DNA of 13,548 nt from Natrialbaceae archaeon. Its GTDB lineage: Archaea; Halobacteriota; Halobacteria; Halobacteriales; Natrialbaceae. The stretch lies in NCBI GenBank assembly GCA_003552325.1, contig PUKM01000257.1:1-13548 (forward strand). The letters run 5' to 3'. Position 1 is the stretch's first letter, and every line of letters starts with the position of its first letter. The notes beneath the pieces are model-generated. The model was given only the letters and a program-made list of their open reading frames with translations, did no database searches and was not told where the DNA came from. The position numbers were made by a program, and so were the translations under genes. Positions 6,813 to 13,548 of the stretch are shown here, in pieces.

Positions 6813-8297
6813 ATGACCGCACAAACCGTCCAGCAGGGCGACCTCGTGACCGTCATCGGCCTCGAGGTACACGTCCAGTTGGAGACCGACACCAAGATCT
6901 TCTGTGGCTGTTCGACGGCACCGACCGACGGGCCGAACGAACACGTCTGCCCGGTCTGTCTCGGCCTCCCTGGGGCGTTGCCCGTACTCAACGAAGCCGC
7001 CGTAGAGTCGGCCGTCAAAATCGGGAAGGCCATCGACGCCACCATCCCCGAGGAGACGCGGTTTCACCGGAAAAACTACTACTACCCCGACCTGCCGAAA
7101 AACTTCCAGATCACCCAGTACGACGAGCCGATCTGTCAGGACGGCGAACTCGAGGTCCGCGTCGAAGGCGAGCGTCGAACGATCACCATCGAGCGCGCAC
7201 ACCTCGAGGAGGACCCGGGCAGTCTCCAGCACGTCGGTGGCAACATCGACACGGCCGAGTACACGCTGGTCGACTACAACCGCGCTGGGACACCACTGAT
7301 GGAGATCGTCACCGCGCCCGACTTCCGGAGCCCACAGGAGGCACGGGCCTTCCTCGCCGAGCTGACGGAAGTCCTCGAGTACCTCGGCGTGTTCGACGCA
7401 GGCAGAGATGGCAGTCTGCGTGTCGACGCCAACCTCTCGATCATCGACGGCGAGGACGTCGAGGACACGGGAGCTATCGGCCTGGAAGCGCTCGAGGCGG
7501 CCAACCGGACTGAAGTGAAAAATATCTCGAGTCACAAGGGTGCGGAAAAGGCGTTGGCGTACGAGGAAACACGCCAGAAAAACGCCGTTCGACGCGGGCG
7601 CGAGGTCGAACAGGAGACACGTCACTGGGACGAGAGCCGTGGGATTACGGTGTCGATGCGCTCGAAGGAAGCCGAGAAGGATTATCGGTACTTCCGGGAG
7701 GCGGACCTCCCACCGCTTCGGGTGGCCCACTGGAAGGACGAGATCGCGATTCCGGAACTTCCGACGGCGCGCCGGGAACGATTCCGCGCGGAGTACGGGT
7801 TGAACGAGGAGGCTGCGTCGAAACTGACCTCGACGAAGCAGGTGGCGGACTTCTACGAGGACGTCGCCAGCGAGTTCGACCCCGACCTCGCCGCGACGTG
7901 GGTCGCTGATGAACTCCTGGGTGAACTCAACTATCGCGACATGGCAATCACCGACATCGAAGGGCGACTCGAGGAGGTCGCCACGCTGGTCGAACTCGTC
8001 GCAACGGACGAGATTACGACCAAAAACGCGAAAGAGGTCGTCCTTCGCGGGATGCTCGATGAGGGCGAAGCACCGGAGACCCTTGTCGAGCGTGAAGGGC
8101 TCGGAAAGACGGACGAAGACGCCGTCCAGGCGGCCGTGGCCGAAGCGATTGATGAGAATCCGGACGCCGTCGCCGATTACGAGGCCGGTGAAGGCGGGGC
8201 GATCAACTTCCTCGTCGGCCAGGTCATGCAAAAGACCGGCGGCAGTGCCGACCCCGGGGACGTCAACGGTCTCCTCAGGGACGCACTCGAGGAGTAG
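6813..8297 (+). CDS. gatB: Asp-tRNA(Asn)/Glu-tRNA(Gln) amidotransferase subunit B
   Basis: GatB is the kinase/transamidase subunit of GatCAB. It binds misacylated tRNA, phosphorylates the side chain with ATP and accepts ammonia from GatA to make Asn-tRNA or Gln-tRNA. Archaea use GatCAB for Asn-tRNA and GatDE for Gln-tRNA, so Asp-tRNA(Asn) is the likely substrate here. The sequence shows IGLEVHVQL (15-23), four zinc-binding cysteines (C31, C33, C46, C49), HRKNYYYPDLPKNFQITQY (85-103), DPG and DYNRAGTPLMEI motifs, then the helical domain and a C-terminal YqeY-like tail (GGAINFLVGQVMQKTGG). The length of 494 fits the family. gatA and gatC are not in the window. Confidence 0.95.
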   Translation: MTAQTVQQGDLVTVIGLEVHVQLETDTKIFCGCSTAPTDGPNEHVCPVCLGLPGALPVLNEAAVESAVKIGKAIDATIPEETRFHRKNYYYPDLPKNFQITQYDEPICQDGELEVRVEGERRTITIERAHLEEDPGSLQHVGGNIDTAEYTLVDYNRAGTPLMEIVTAPDFRSPQEARAFLAELTEVLEYLGVFDAGRDGSLRVDANLSIIDGEDVEDTGAIGLEALEAANRTEVKNISSHKGAEKALAYEETRQKNAVRRGREVEQETRHWDESRGITVSMRSKEAEKDYRYFREADLPPLRVAHWKDEIAIPELPTARRERFRAEYGLNEEAASKLTSTKQVADFYEDVASEFDPDLAATWVADELLGELNYRDMAITDIEGRLEEVATLVELVATDEITTKNAKEVVLRGMLDEGEAPETLVEREGLGKTDEDAVQAAVAEAIDENPDAVADYEAGEGGAINFLVGQVMQKTGGSADPGDVNGLLRDALEE

Positions 8298-8419
8298 TCC
8301 GGCGTTCGATTATCGCTCTCAGTTGTGCGGGTGACGGTAACGTGTGACGTGAGAACACGTCGGTTGCAAATGTTGTCCCGATTCGAAACCCTCACTATTG
8401 TCGATATCAGATTGGCCAT

Positions 8420-8533
8420 ATGGCCTGCGCTGACTCCCCCTCGCTCTATCGGTGTGCCAACTGTGACTACGTCCATCGCACACACATCGAACCGGATGCG
8501 TGTCACATCTGCGGAACTAATTTCGACCACTGA
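8420..8533 (+). CDS. 37-residue zinc-ribbon microprotein
   Basis: A short ORF with two paired cysteine knuckles: Cys12-x2-Cys15 (RCANC) and Cys28-x2-Cys31 (ACHICG), with 12 residues between the pairs. This spacing is typical of a rubredoxin/zinc-ribbon knuckle. It reads M-A-C-A-D at the start and ends N-F-D-H. Haloarchaea encode many such small zinc-finger proteins, some annotated as rubrerythrin-like, with roles in stress and swarming reported for a few. The ATG has no Shine-Dalgarno site. The gap after gatB contains only a weak 6-bp inverted repeat (8340-8345 with 8355-8360). The stop is followed by a 7-bp stem. The function of this member is unknown. Confidence 0.75.
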   Translation: MACADSPSLYRCANCDYVHRTHIEPDACHICGTNFDH

Positions 8534-8538
8534 TCGAT

Positions 8539-8561
8539 CAACGGCCTTTATCCAGCCGTTG
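8539..8561 (+). terminator. Possible stem-loop after the zinc-ribbon gene
   Basis: CAACGGC and GCCGTTG form a perfect 7-bp stem with a 9-nt loop (ctttatcca), beginning 5 nt after the stop codon. It may help end the small transcript. Archaeal termination depends mainly on T runs, which are absent here, so the role is doubtful. The AT-rich loop could instead contribute to the promoter of the SRPBCC gene. Confidence 0.25.
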
Positions 8562-8606
8562 TGAGGGTCCGTCACAATTACATCAGTTCCAGCATATACG
8601 CCACTC

Positions 8607-9116
8607 GTGGAACGAATACGCCTGAGTACGGTCGTCTACGCCCCTCCTGAAACCGTGTTTCCGTACCTCCAGGATTTCACGACCTATCCACGCTACGCCA
8701 AACACCTCAGCCACGTCGATATCGACGGTGACGGTGGCGTCGGCACGCACTACGGGCTACATCTGGCGTGGTGGAAACTGACTTACACCGCACGCTCTCG
8801 GGTGACTGGCCTTACCCCACCGCACAGCCTCGAGTGGGAACTGACCAAGGATATCGATGCCCACGGCGAGTGGCGCATCGAACCGGCAACCGAAGCGGAC
8901 CAACCCGCCAGCCGCGTCTACTTCGAGGCGGCGTACGACCCACACTCGGCGAGTGAGGACGTCGTCTCACTCCCGCGATTCGTCTCGATGGGGTGGGTGA
9001 TCCGAAAACTGCGTCCGCGACTCATGGACGAAGCCCGTCGCGTCCTCGAGCGACTGGTCGCCGACATCGAAGGCCAGCGACGGGAGGTCGAACTGACGGT
9101 TCACGAAATGCCCTAA
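8607..9116 (+). CDS. SRPBCC (START/polyketide-cyclase-like) family protein
   Basis: This 169-residue protein is of the helix-grip superfamily, whose members bind lipids or other hydrophobic ligands in a deep pocket. The N-terminal IRLSTVVYAPPETVFPYLQD strand-helix (4-23) with FTTYPRYAKHL is the superfamily's opening motif. Beta strands follow (GTHYGLHLAWWKLTYTARS; HSLEWELTK; GEWRIEP; SRVYFEAAYD), and a long C-terminal helix (RKLRPRLMDEARRVLERLVADI) packs over the pocket. It has no signal peptide or membrane span. The start is GTG at 8607. An ACAATTACA stretch (8574-8582) lies about 28 nt upstream and may be its TATA box, giving a leaderless message. The ligand is unknown. It converges with purA. 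Confidence 0.82.
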   Translation: MERIRLSTVVYAPPETVFPYLQDFTTYPRYAKHLSHVDIDGDGGVGTHYGLHLAWWKLTYTARSRVTGLTPPHSLEWELTKDIDAHGEWRIEPATEADQPASRVYFEAAYDPHSASEDVVSLPRFVSMGWVIRKLRPRLMDEARRVLERLVADIEGQRREVELTVHEMP

Positions 9117-9131
9117 CTCGAGCACTCCTCC

Positions 9132-9214
9132 TGATACTGTCGGCTGTAACTGTGTAAGGATCCTCGCCACCCGGTTGGGCGAGAATATTGAAAGACTTAC
9201 AGCCGACAGTATCA
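9132..9214. mobile_element. MITE-like 83-bp element with 18-bp terminal inverted repeats
   Basis: TGATACTGTCGGCTGTAA (9132-9149) recurs as its exact complement (9197-9214). The 47-bp interior has no ORF and holds a second hairpin, CTCGCC/GGCGAG (9163-9168 with 9178-9183). If the boundaries are taken at CTGTCGG...CCGACAG, the flanking dinucleotide is TA on both sides, as IS630/mariner-type insertions leave. The last three bases are the complement of the purA stop codon. The element lies between the ends of two convergent genes. It could be a non-autonomous insertion or a long bidirectional terminator stem; the two are not exclusive. Confidence 0.55.
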
Positions 9215-10588
9215 CCCGTCGTAGGGCGACTCGAGGACGACCGTCGCTTCACGGCTTGGCCCGACACCAATCGCATACAGCGGGGCGTCGAGTTCGTCCG
9301 CGAGGTACTCGAGGTACGTTCGAGCGTTCTCAGGGATGGCCTCGTACCCCTCGTCCGCAACGGCGTCCCAGTCGACGTCCGGCCAGCCGTCGAAGGTGCG
9401 GTAGGTCGCCTCACACCGGCCCCACTTCTCAGTCGTTGGGGGCACAGTGAATATCTCCTCGCCGTCGAACTCGTAGCTGTGGCCGACCTTGACTTCCTCG
9501 AGGCCCGCGAGGACGTCGATGTGGTTGACGGCCAGTCCGGTAAACCCGCTCGCGCGTGCGGCGTGGCGAAGCATGGGAATGTCGAGCCAGCCAACCCGGC
9601 GTGGGCGGCCGGTGACGGTTCCGTACTCGCCACCTTCGTCCCGGATGTACGTCGCCAGTTCCTCTTCGGCGTCGTCACCAGAGTGGCCATCGTACTCGGG
9701 TGTCTGTCCTTCCACGCCGCCAAGTTCGGTCGGGAGTGGCCCTGTCCCGACGCGTGAGAGATAGGCCTTGACGATGCCGATAACCTCACCCTGGCCGACG
9801 ACGGTCGGGCCGAGGCCCGTCCCCACGGCTGCGGCACCGGCAGTCGGGTTCGAGGAGGTGACGTACGGGTAGATCCCGTGGTCGATATCGATCGAGGTCC
9901 CCTGTGCACCCTCGAGGAGGACGTTCTCGCCGTCGTCGATACGCTCCTGTAGGAACGTTCCACAGTCGACGGTCATTCCTTCGTCGGCGAGGCGCTCGCC
10001 ATAGTCCCGATAGGTTTCGAAGAGGTGGTCGACATCGAACGCGCGCTCGGCGTCGCCCTCGAGGGTGACACCGAAGACGGACTCGGCGAGCGCACGTTTC
10101 TGTGGGACGACGTACTCGAGGCGTTCGCGCAAGACGGCTGGCTCGAGCAGGTCGCCGATTCGGATCCCACGGCGCCCCATCTTGTCCTCGTACGTCGGGC
10201 CGATACCACGTTTGGTGGTTCCTGCCGCCAGATCGGCTTTCTCGTCCTCTTCGATCCCATCGAGCACCCGGTGATACGGCAAAATCACGTGCGCACGCTC
10301 GCCGACGCGTACGTCGGGCTCGAGGCCCCGTTCGCGGAGCTGATCGAGTTCGTCGAACAGGGTTTCGGGATTGACGACGCAGCCATTTCCGAGGACGCCG
10401 ATTTTCCCGCGGACCGCCCCTGACGGGACCAGTGAGAGCTTGTACGTCTCGTCGTCGTACACAACAGTGTGTCCGGCATTGTCGCCACCCTGATAGCGGG
10501 CAACGACGTCAGCGGCGTCGCCATAGAGGTCGACAACGCCACCTTTGCCTTCGTCGCCGAGTTGAGACCCGACGATTGTGACAGTCAT
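9212..10588 (-). CDS. purA: Adenylosuccinate synthetase
   Basis: PurA joins IMP and aspartate using GTP to give adenylosuccinate, the first step from IMP to AMP, in the cytoplasm. The sequence shows the P-loop-like GDEGKGG (11-17) with catalytic D12, the NAGHT motif with catalytic H40, TTKRGIGPTYEDK (IMP-binding loop), GAQGTSIDIDHGIYPYVTSS, and TGRPRRVGWLD near the GTP site. The length of 458 is slightly above the usual 430 because of haloarchaeal acidic insertions. The C-terminus (VVLESPYDG) is complete, although its stop codon lies inside the right arm of the 9132-9214 inverted repeat. A TTTATC box on the minus strand (about 10613-10618) lies 28 nt before the ATG, suggesting a leaderless transcript. 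Confidence 0.95.
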   Translation of the reverse strand: MTVTIVGSQLGDEGKGGVVDLYGDAADVVARYQGGDNAGHTVVYDDETYKLSLVPSGAVRGKIGVLGNGCVVNPETLFDELDQLRERGLEPDVRVGERAHVILPYHRVLDGIEEDEKADLAAGTTKRGIGPTYEDKMGRRGIRIGDLLEPAVLRERLEYVVPQKRALAESVFGVTLEGDAERAFDVDHLFETYRDYGERLADEGMTVDCGTFLQERIDDGENVLLEGAQGTSIDIDHGIYPYVTSSNPTAGAAAVGTGLGPTVVGQGEVIGIVKAYLSRVGTGPLPTELGGVEGQTPEYDGHSGDDAEEELATYIRDEGGEYGTVTGRPRRVGWLDIPMLRHAARASGFTGLAVNHIDVLAGLEEVKVGHSYEFDGEEIFTVPPTTEKWGRCEATYRTFDGWPDVDWDAVADEGYEAIPENARTYLEYLADELDAPLYAIGVGPSREATVVLESPYDG

Positions 10589-10645
10589 ACAGCCACCGGA
10601 TTCTTCGCCGGCCGATAAACAGGTTACGGTCTCTCATCGCCAAAA

Positions 10646-10663
10646 TATACACCTGGGTGTATA
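10646..10663. promoter_or_regulatory. 18-bp palindromic site upstream of purA
   Basis: TATACACC and GGTGTATA are perfect complements separated by TG. The centre lies about 67 bp before the purA ATG, upstream of its TATA box. This is typical of a dimeric regulator's operator; the regulator is unknown. The outer TATA sequences might also serve as promoter elements. Confidence 0.45.
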
Positions 10664-10928
10664 CATCTGGTGACGAACTGGGAAAATACTGGCAGTCCGT
10701 GGATACCTCGTGGGCCACATCGAATCACCACTCGCGACAGCCGGTTGATCACTCGAGCCATCGACATCCGGTACGACGAGTTCAGGCATCCGAACGCTGC
10801 AGGTACTCTCTCCCGCCAGCGATGTATTCTCAGGAAAACGAAATAGTGCCATCGACGAACCCGAAGCGTTAACTACTGTCATGCAAGAGTACTAAACGAG
10901 TCGTATTTTCGCACACAAGAGGGCAACC

Positions 10929-10935
10929 TTTAAAA
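10929..10935 (+). promoter_or_regulatory. TATA box of the HTH gene
   Basis: TTTAAAA, inside CCTTTTAAAGG-like symmetry (cctttaaaagg), is centred 30 nt before the ATG at 10962. No Shine-Dalgarno site is present, so transcription probably begins at or next to the start codon. Confidence 0.65.
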
Positions 10936-10961
10936 GGTGGAAAGACAAGTTAACAAATGCC

Positions 10962-11267
10962 ATGATAGACCGACTTGAGAAAGAAGTCGATATGTTGGAA
11001 CGACATCTGCAGGTACTGAAGATGGTCATCGAGAACGAACCGATCGGCATCGTCAAAATGTCGAACGAGACCGGGTATCCACACCACAAAGTTCGGTACT
11101 CACTGCGCGTACTCGAGGAAGAGAACCTCATCGAGCCCTCGAGCCAGGGTGCGATCAAGACCGAGCGCACCGCTGAGTTCGTCGACGAGCTCGACGGAAA
11201 ACTCGATGACATCGTTGGGAAACTCGACGAGATGAAGATCGAAGACGTTGCCGAAGTAGAAGGCTGA
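10962..11267 (+). CDS. Winged-helix transcriptional regulator, short archaeal type
   Basis: This is a probable DNA-binding regulator of 101 residues. An N-terminal helix rich in charged residues (1-24) is followed by a winged-helix core: helix 2 (about 28-36), a turn at ETGYPHHKV, a recognition helix HHKVRYSLRVLEEENL (41-56), and the wing IEPSSQGAIKT (58-67). A C-terminal helix (68-92) with regular hydrophobic spacing (FVDELDGKLDDIVGKLDEM) could form a dimer coiled coil. I recall close relatives across haloarchaea with no assigned function. It is transcribed away from purA, but no direct link is shown. No ligand-binding domain is present. Confidence 0.82.
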   Translation: MIDRLEKEVDMLERHLQVLKMVIENEPIGIVKMSNETGYPHHKVRYSLRVLEEENLIEPSSQGAIKTERTAEFVDELDGKLDDIVGKLDEMKIEDVAEVEG

Positions 11268-11392
11268 GACACGCTGTAGTGATGTGGTCTTGGTAACCGA
11301 ATCGGTGCCGATGAACACCTGCGATACTGGAGACTGAGACGGCCGGTTCAGCTGTCGAGCAGCGCACCGACTAACGCTACACTGTGGCTCTC

Positions 11393-11417
11393 GTGGGTTC
11401 AAAACCCACCTTGCCCT
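11393..11417 (+). other. tRNA 3'-end-like fragment (T arm plus acceptor strand)
   Basis: GTGGG-TTCAAAA-CCCAC forms a perfect 5-bp T stem around a canonical 7-nt TTCRANN loop. It is followed by a 7-nt strand CTTGCCC, a possible discriminator T, and a T run at 11421. A complete tRNA would need GGGCAAG about 70-90 nt upstream, and that sequence is not there; no plausible anticodon arm was found. It is therefore read as a tRNA remnant or an integration-site footprint, not a working tRNA. Confidence 0.4.
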
Positions 11418-11429
11418 CCGTTTTCTCGC

Positions 11430-13548
11430 TTATAGTTCTGGAACGGTCATGTGGAAGCCACCCGAACGTGCCTCCACCAGACACAGGTGGTACCCACCCA
11501 GTTTTCGCGACAGCGAGACGTAGCTGAGCCGGGCGTCGCGACTCAGGAAGCCACCGCTCTGCGTTGCCTGTTCGGCAACCTCCAGGGCACCGGGTTCGAA
11601 GAAACTCGAGGTCACCACGATGGCACCCCCGAGTTCCGGATAGTTTGCTTTGACTGCTGAGGCCGTGCGCTCGAGATCCTCGAGCATTGCCTCGCTAGCT
11701 GGTTCGCGGGAATCGTTGAGATTTGCAGCGATCAGTGGGTGGCCACGTTTGTCGAAGACGACGACGTCGAACGTGACTTCCTCGGGGACGCCCTCCGTGT
11801 CGTCGTCGGCGAGTGAAATTGCTGCCTGCAGTTCGATCCGGTCTATTCGTGGAAGGGTGTCATAGAGGTCAGACAGGCCATCGTCTCTGCCCGTGTCCCT
11901 AATTTCGAACAACAGGGTTTCGGTGAGCCACGTGACGAACTGGTACTCCATCGTCGACTGGAGATACGATTCGAACGACTGGCCGTCGACGACCACTGAG
12001 TCGGCGTCGAACTGCGTGTGATGCTCAATTCTGAGATTGCCGGTTACCGCTTCACGATTGCCCTCACCATCGTGAGCGGACGCGAGTGTCGGCTGGCTCT
12101 TCGACTCGTACCGGACGAACAGATTCGTTTGTGACAGCGCATCACGCGAATTCATCTGCGTCCCGTCGACGGGAACGTCCGCTTCCCGAGCCTGTCTCAC
12201 CTGTTGGAGCTCCGCCTCGAGGGTTTCGATCTGCTCGCGGAGACGGTCGACCGTCGTCGAGAGTTCGGCGGCTTCCTCGCGGTAGCCATCACGTTCTTCG
12301 GCCAACAGATCCCGTTCCTGTTCGAGTTCCGTCGCCCGCGCTTCGAGCGTCGATTTCGTTTCCTCGAGGTCATCGACGCGCTGGGTCAACTGATCGATTT
12401 TGTCTTCACGCTCGAGCATATCCTCCTCGAGCGTGTCACGCGAATTCGACGCAGGTGATCTCGTTGAGCGCGATTGTGTCGACCCGCTAGCTGTACCTGT
12501 CCGTGCCTGGCGGTCAGTAGTGTCGATACGTTGTCTCTTTTCGCTGTCGCTGGCTGTCTCGGCGTCCGACTGGGTAATCCCTTTCCGGTTGCGTCCGGCG
12601 GGTTCCCGCTGCTGGGGCCGTGTGGAACTTGTGTGTGCCTCACTGGTAGTGATCGACCTGTTGGCATCCGTTTGCGTTCTCGAACGGTTCGAGGACGCTC
12701 GCCCCGAGTCACTACTCGAGGATTTCTCCGGGTCGATCGACGGAATTTGGCGCGTCTCACGCCAGCGAGCTTCCTGTTTGAATCGTTCCTCGCGTGGCGT
12801 CGCCGTCGATTGTGGCTCCTCCTCCGGGTCCGGTTCCGGATTCGGATCTGACTCTTCCGCTTCGATGGCAGCTGCTGGTTCATCTTCGGTGCTCGAGTCC
12901 TGTGTGTCTGCGTCGGTGGACTCGTCTACCCACGGTACACCATCCTTGCCGAGTTCGGCGGCAGCGGCTTCGATTTCCTCGGGATCTGGACCCGAACTCG
13001 AGGGAGAAGAGTCATCCGGTTCGGCGGGTGGCATCGGCTGGGCCGTTGCCGCCTCTGTATCCTCCTCTCCGGGGGTATTCGGCTCGTGAACGGGCTCTGT
13101 GGCGACCGTCCGTTCGCTTTCCTTACTCGCTTCGTCTTCATTGGGAGTTTGATCAGGTGACGTTTTCGTAGTTGGAGCGTCCCCGTTGTCCGAAGCCGAA
13201 GCCGTTTGTCCGCTGGATACGTCTGGATCAGATACCTGTTCTGTCTGAGCCGCTGGTTCCGATGTGGTCGACGGGTCGTCTGCCTCCGGCGGGGTAGGTT
13301 CGTCCGCTTGGCCCTTGGTTTGGAGACTGGCGTCTGGGTCCGGGTCGGGCGCCACTTCGTTCGGTTCGTTTTCGTCGGCTGCTGACGGGGCCTCTCCAGC
13401 AGTCGACGCCGACACCGTGTCGGATTCCTGGGACGGCACGTCCTGAACCTCGAGGTCGACGTCGACCACCTCGTAGATGCCGACTTCATCGTCTGCGCGT
13501 TCGAACGCCTCCTCACCGGTCAGGAGACGTTCTGCGTTGCCGATATAC
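11430..13548 (-). CDS. Large coiled-coil protein with low-complexity linker (5' end outside window)
   Basis: Function unknown. The frame stays open from a GTG at 13469 to the window edge, and the extra 26 codons (GNAERLLTGEEAFERADDEV, then GIYEV) look like true protein, so the start lies outside. In order: the end of an N-terminal domain (13548 to about 13440), a Ser/Thr/Asp/Glu/Pro-rich linker (to about 12800), an Arg/Ser/Thr-rich part (to 12440), a coiled coil (12440-12180, DKIDQLTQRVDDLEETKSTL onward) and a C-terminal domain (12150-11430). The last contains FDVVVFDKRGHPLIAANL and GAIVVTSSFFEPGALEVAEQ, resembling the core strands of Mrr/PD-(D/E)XK nucleases, but the usual E-x-K is replaced by A-N-L, so catalysis is doubtful. 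No signal peptide or membrane span is visible. I recall haloarchaeal relatives of about 800 residues. Confidence 0.8.
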   Translation of the reverse strand, partial: YIGNAERLLTGEEAFERADDEVGIYEVVDVDLEVQDVPSQESDTVSASTAGEAPSAADENEPNEVAPDPDPDASLQTKGQADEPTPPEADDPSTTSEPAAQTEQVSDPDVSSGQTASASDNGDAPTTKTSPDQTPNEDEASKESERTVATEPVHEPNTPGEEDTEAATAQPMPPAEPDDSSPSSSGPDPEEIEAAAAELGKDGVPWVDESTDADTQDSSTEDEPAAAIEAEESDPNPEPDPEEEPQSTATPREERFKQEARWRETRQIPSIDPEKSSSSDSGRASSNRSRTQTDANRSITTSEAHTSSTRPQQREPAGRNRKGITQSDAETASDSEKRQRIDTTDRQARTGTASGSTQSRSTRSPASNSRDTLEEDMLEREDKIDQLTQRVDDLEETKSTLEARATELEQERDLLAEERDGYREEAAELSTTVDRLREQIETLEAELQQVRQAREADVPVDGTQMNSRDALSQTNLFVRYESKSQPTLASAHDGEGNREAVTGNLRIEHHTQFDADSVVVDGQSFESYLQSTMEYQFVTWLTETLLFEIRDTGRDDGLSDLYDTLPRIDRIELQAAISLADDDTEGVPEEVTFDVVVFDKRGHPLIAANLNDSREPASEAMLEDLERTASAVKANYPELGGAIVVTSSFFEPGALEVAEQATQSGGFLSRDARLSYVSLSRKLGGYHLCLVEARSGGFHMTVPEL

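Larger units (their letters stand above)
10589..10961. other. 373-bp gap between divergent purA and HTH gene
   Basis: No convincing gene is seen. The short frames here lack acidic composition and the third-position GC bias of the neighbours. The region holds the purA promoter at its left end, the palindrome at 10646-10663, a stretch lower in GC than the flanks, and the promoter of the HTH gene at its right end. It is long for a haloarchaeal divergent gap, so an unseen small RNA or an eroded gene is possible. Confidence 0.55.

Noticed and set aside
6810..8231. Minus-strand frame of 473 codons opposite gatB
   Set aside because: It is the mirror frame caused by GC-rich third positions. The gatB reading is complete and typical.
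8340..8360. 6-bp inverted repeat ACGTGT/ACACGT after gatB
   Set aside because: It is short, has a 9-nt spacer and is not placed at a clear promoter; similar dyads are expected by chance.
10634..10882. Short frames on both strands in the purA-HTH gap
   Set aside because: Composition is not acidic, codon use is unlike the neighbours, there is no recognisable motif, and the frames overlap the palindromic site.
11268..11429. Complete tRNA gene, possibly with an intron
   Set aside because: No GGGCAAG acceptor strand, D arm or anticodon arm could be found upstream of the T arm in this gap. The nearest similar sequence (GGGCAAC at 10921) is about 470 bp away, across a coding gene.
1..13548. Very frequent CTCGAG hexamers
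   Set aside because: They occur inside coding and non-coding DNA alike and reflect Leu-Glu codon use and genome-wide bias rather than a local repeat array.

Overview
The window is chromosomal DNA from a haloarchaeon. It is GC-rich, its proteins are strongly acidic, and the start regions look archaeal: many genes are apparently leaderless, with a TATA-like box about 25-30 nt before the start codon. The archaeal or haloarchaeal markers are a FtsZ1-type FtsZ, an archaeal-type D-aminoacyl-tRNA deacylase, GatB, and an H/ACA guide RNA. Very frequent CTCGAG words fit the Natrialbaceae side of the halophiles, but genus cannot be settled from this sequence alone.

Layout. Positions 1-375 hold the 3' end of a membrane protein gene (+). 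It runs tail-to-tail into a minus-strand block, read from right to left: acidic single-span membrane protein (4420-4118), HExxH metalloprotease (4087-3110), dtdA (3040-1676), ftsZ1 (1539-382). A divergent promoter region separates that block from a plus-strand run: M42 aminopeptidase (4541-5602), a structured RNA that I read as a double-hairpin H/ACA pseudouridylation guide (about 5706-5903), a DUF429 protein (5990-6730), gatB (6813-8297), a 37-residue zinc-ribbon microprotein (8420-8533) and an SRPBCC protein (8607-9116). Next comes an 83-bp element with perfect 18-bp inverted ends (9132-9214), whose right end contains the stop codon of purA (minus, 10588-9212). A 373-bp non-coding gap with an 18-bp palindromic site separates purA from a divergent winged-helix regulator (10962-11267). 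The right end is a large minus-strand gene (11430 to beyond 13548) encoding a low-complexity linker, a coiled coil and a C-terminal domain resembling a degenerate restriction-endonuclease fold. A tRNA 3'-end-like fragment lies just downstream of it.

How the genes fit together. Most are housekeeping: cell division (ftsZ1), translation quality and aminoacyl-tRNA supply (dtdA, gatB), rRNA modification (the guide RNA), purine synthesis (purA) and peptide turnover (M42). I see no defence system, CRISPR array, integrase or transposase gene. The points most worth a second look are the H/ACA RNA with its rRNA pairings, the MITE-like element at the purA stop codon, the palindromes upstream of ftsZ1 and purA, the tRNA-like remnant, and the C-terminal domain of the right-edge protein.
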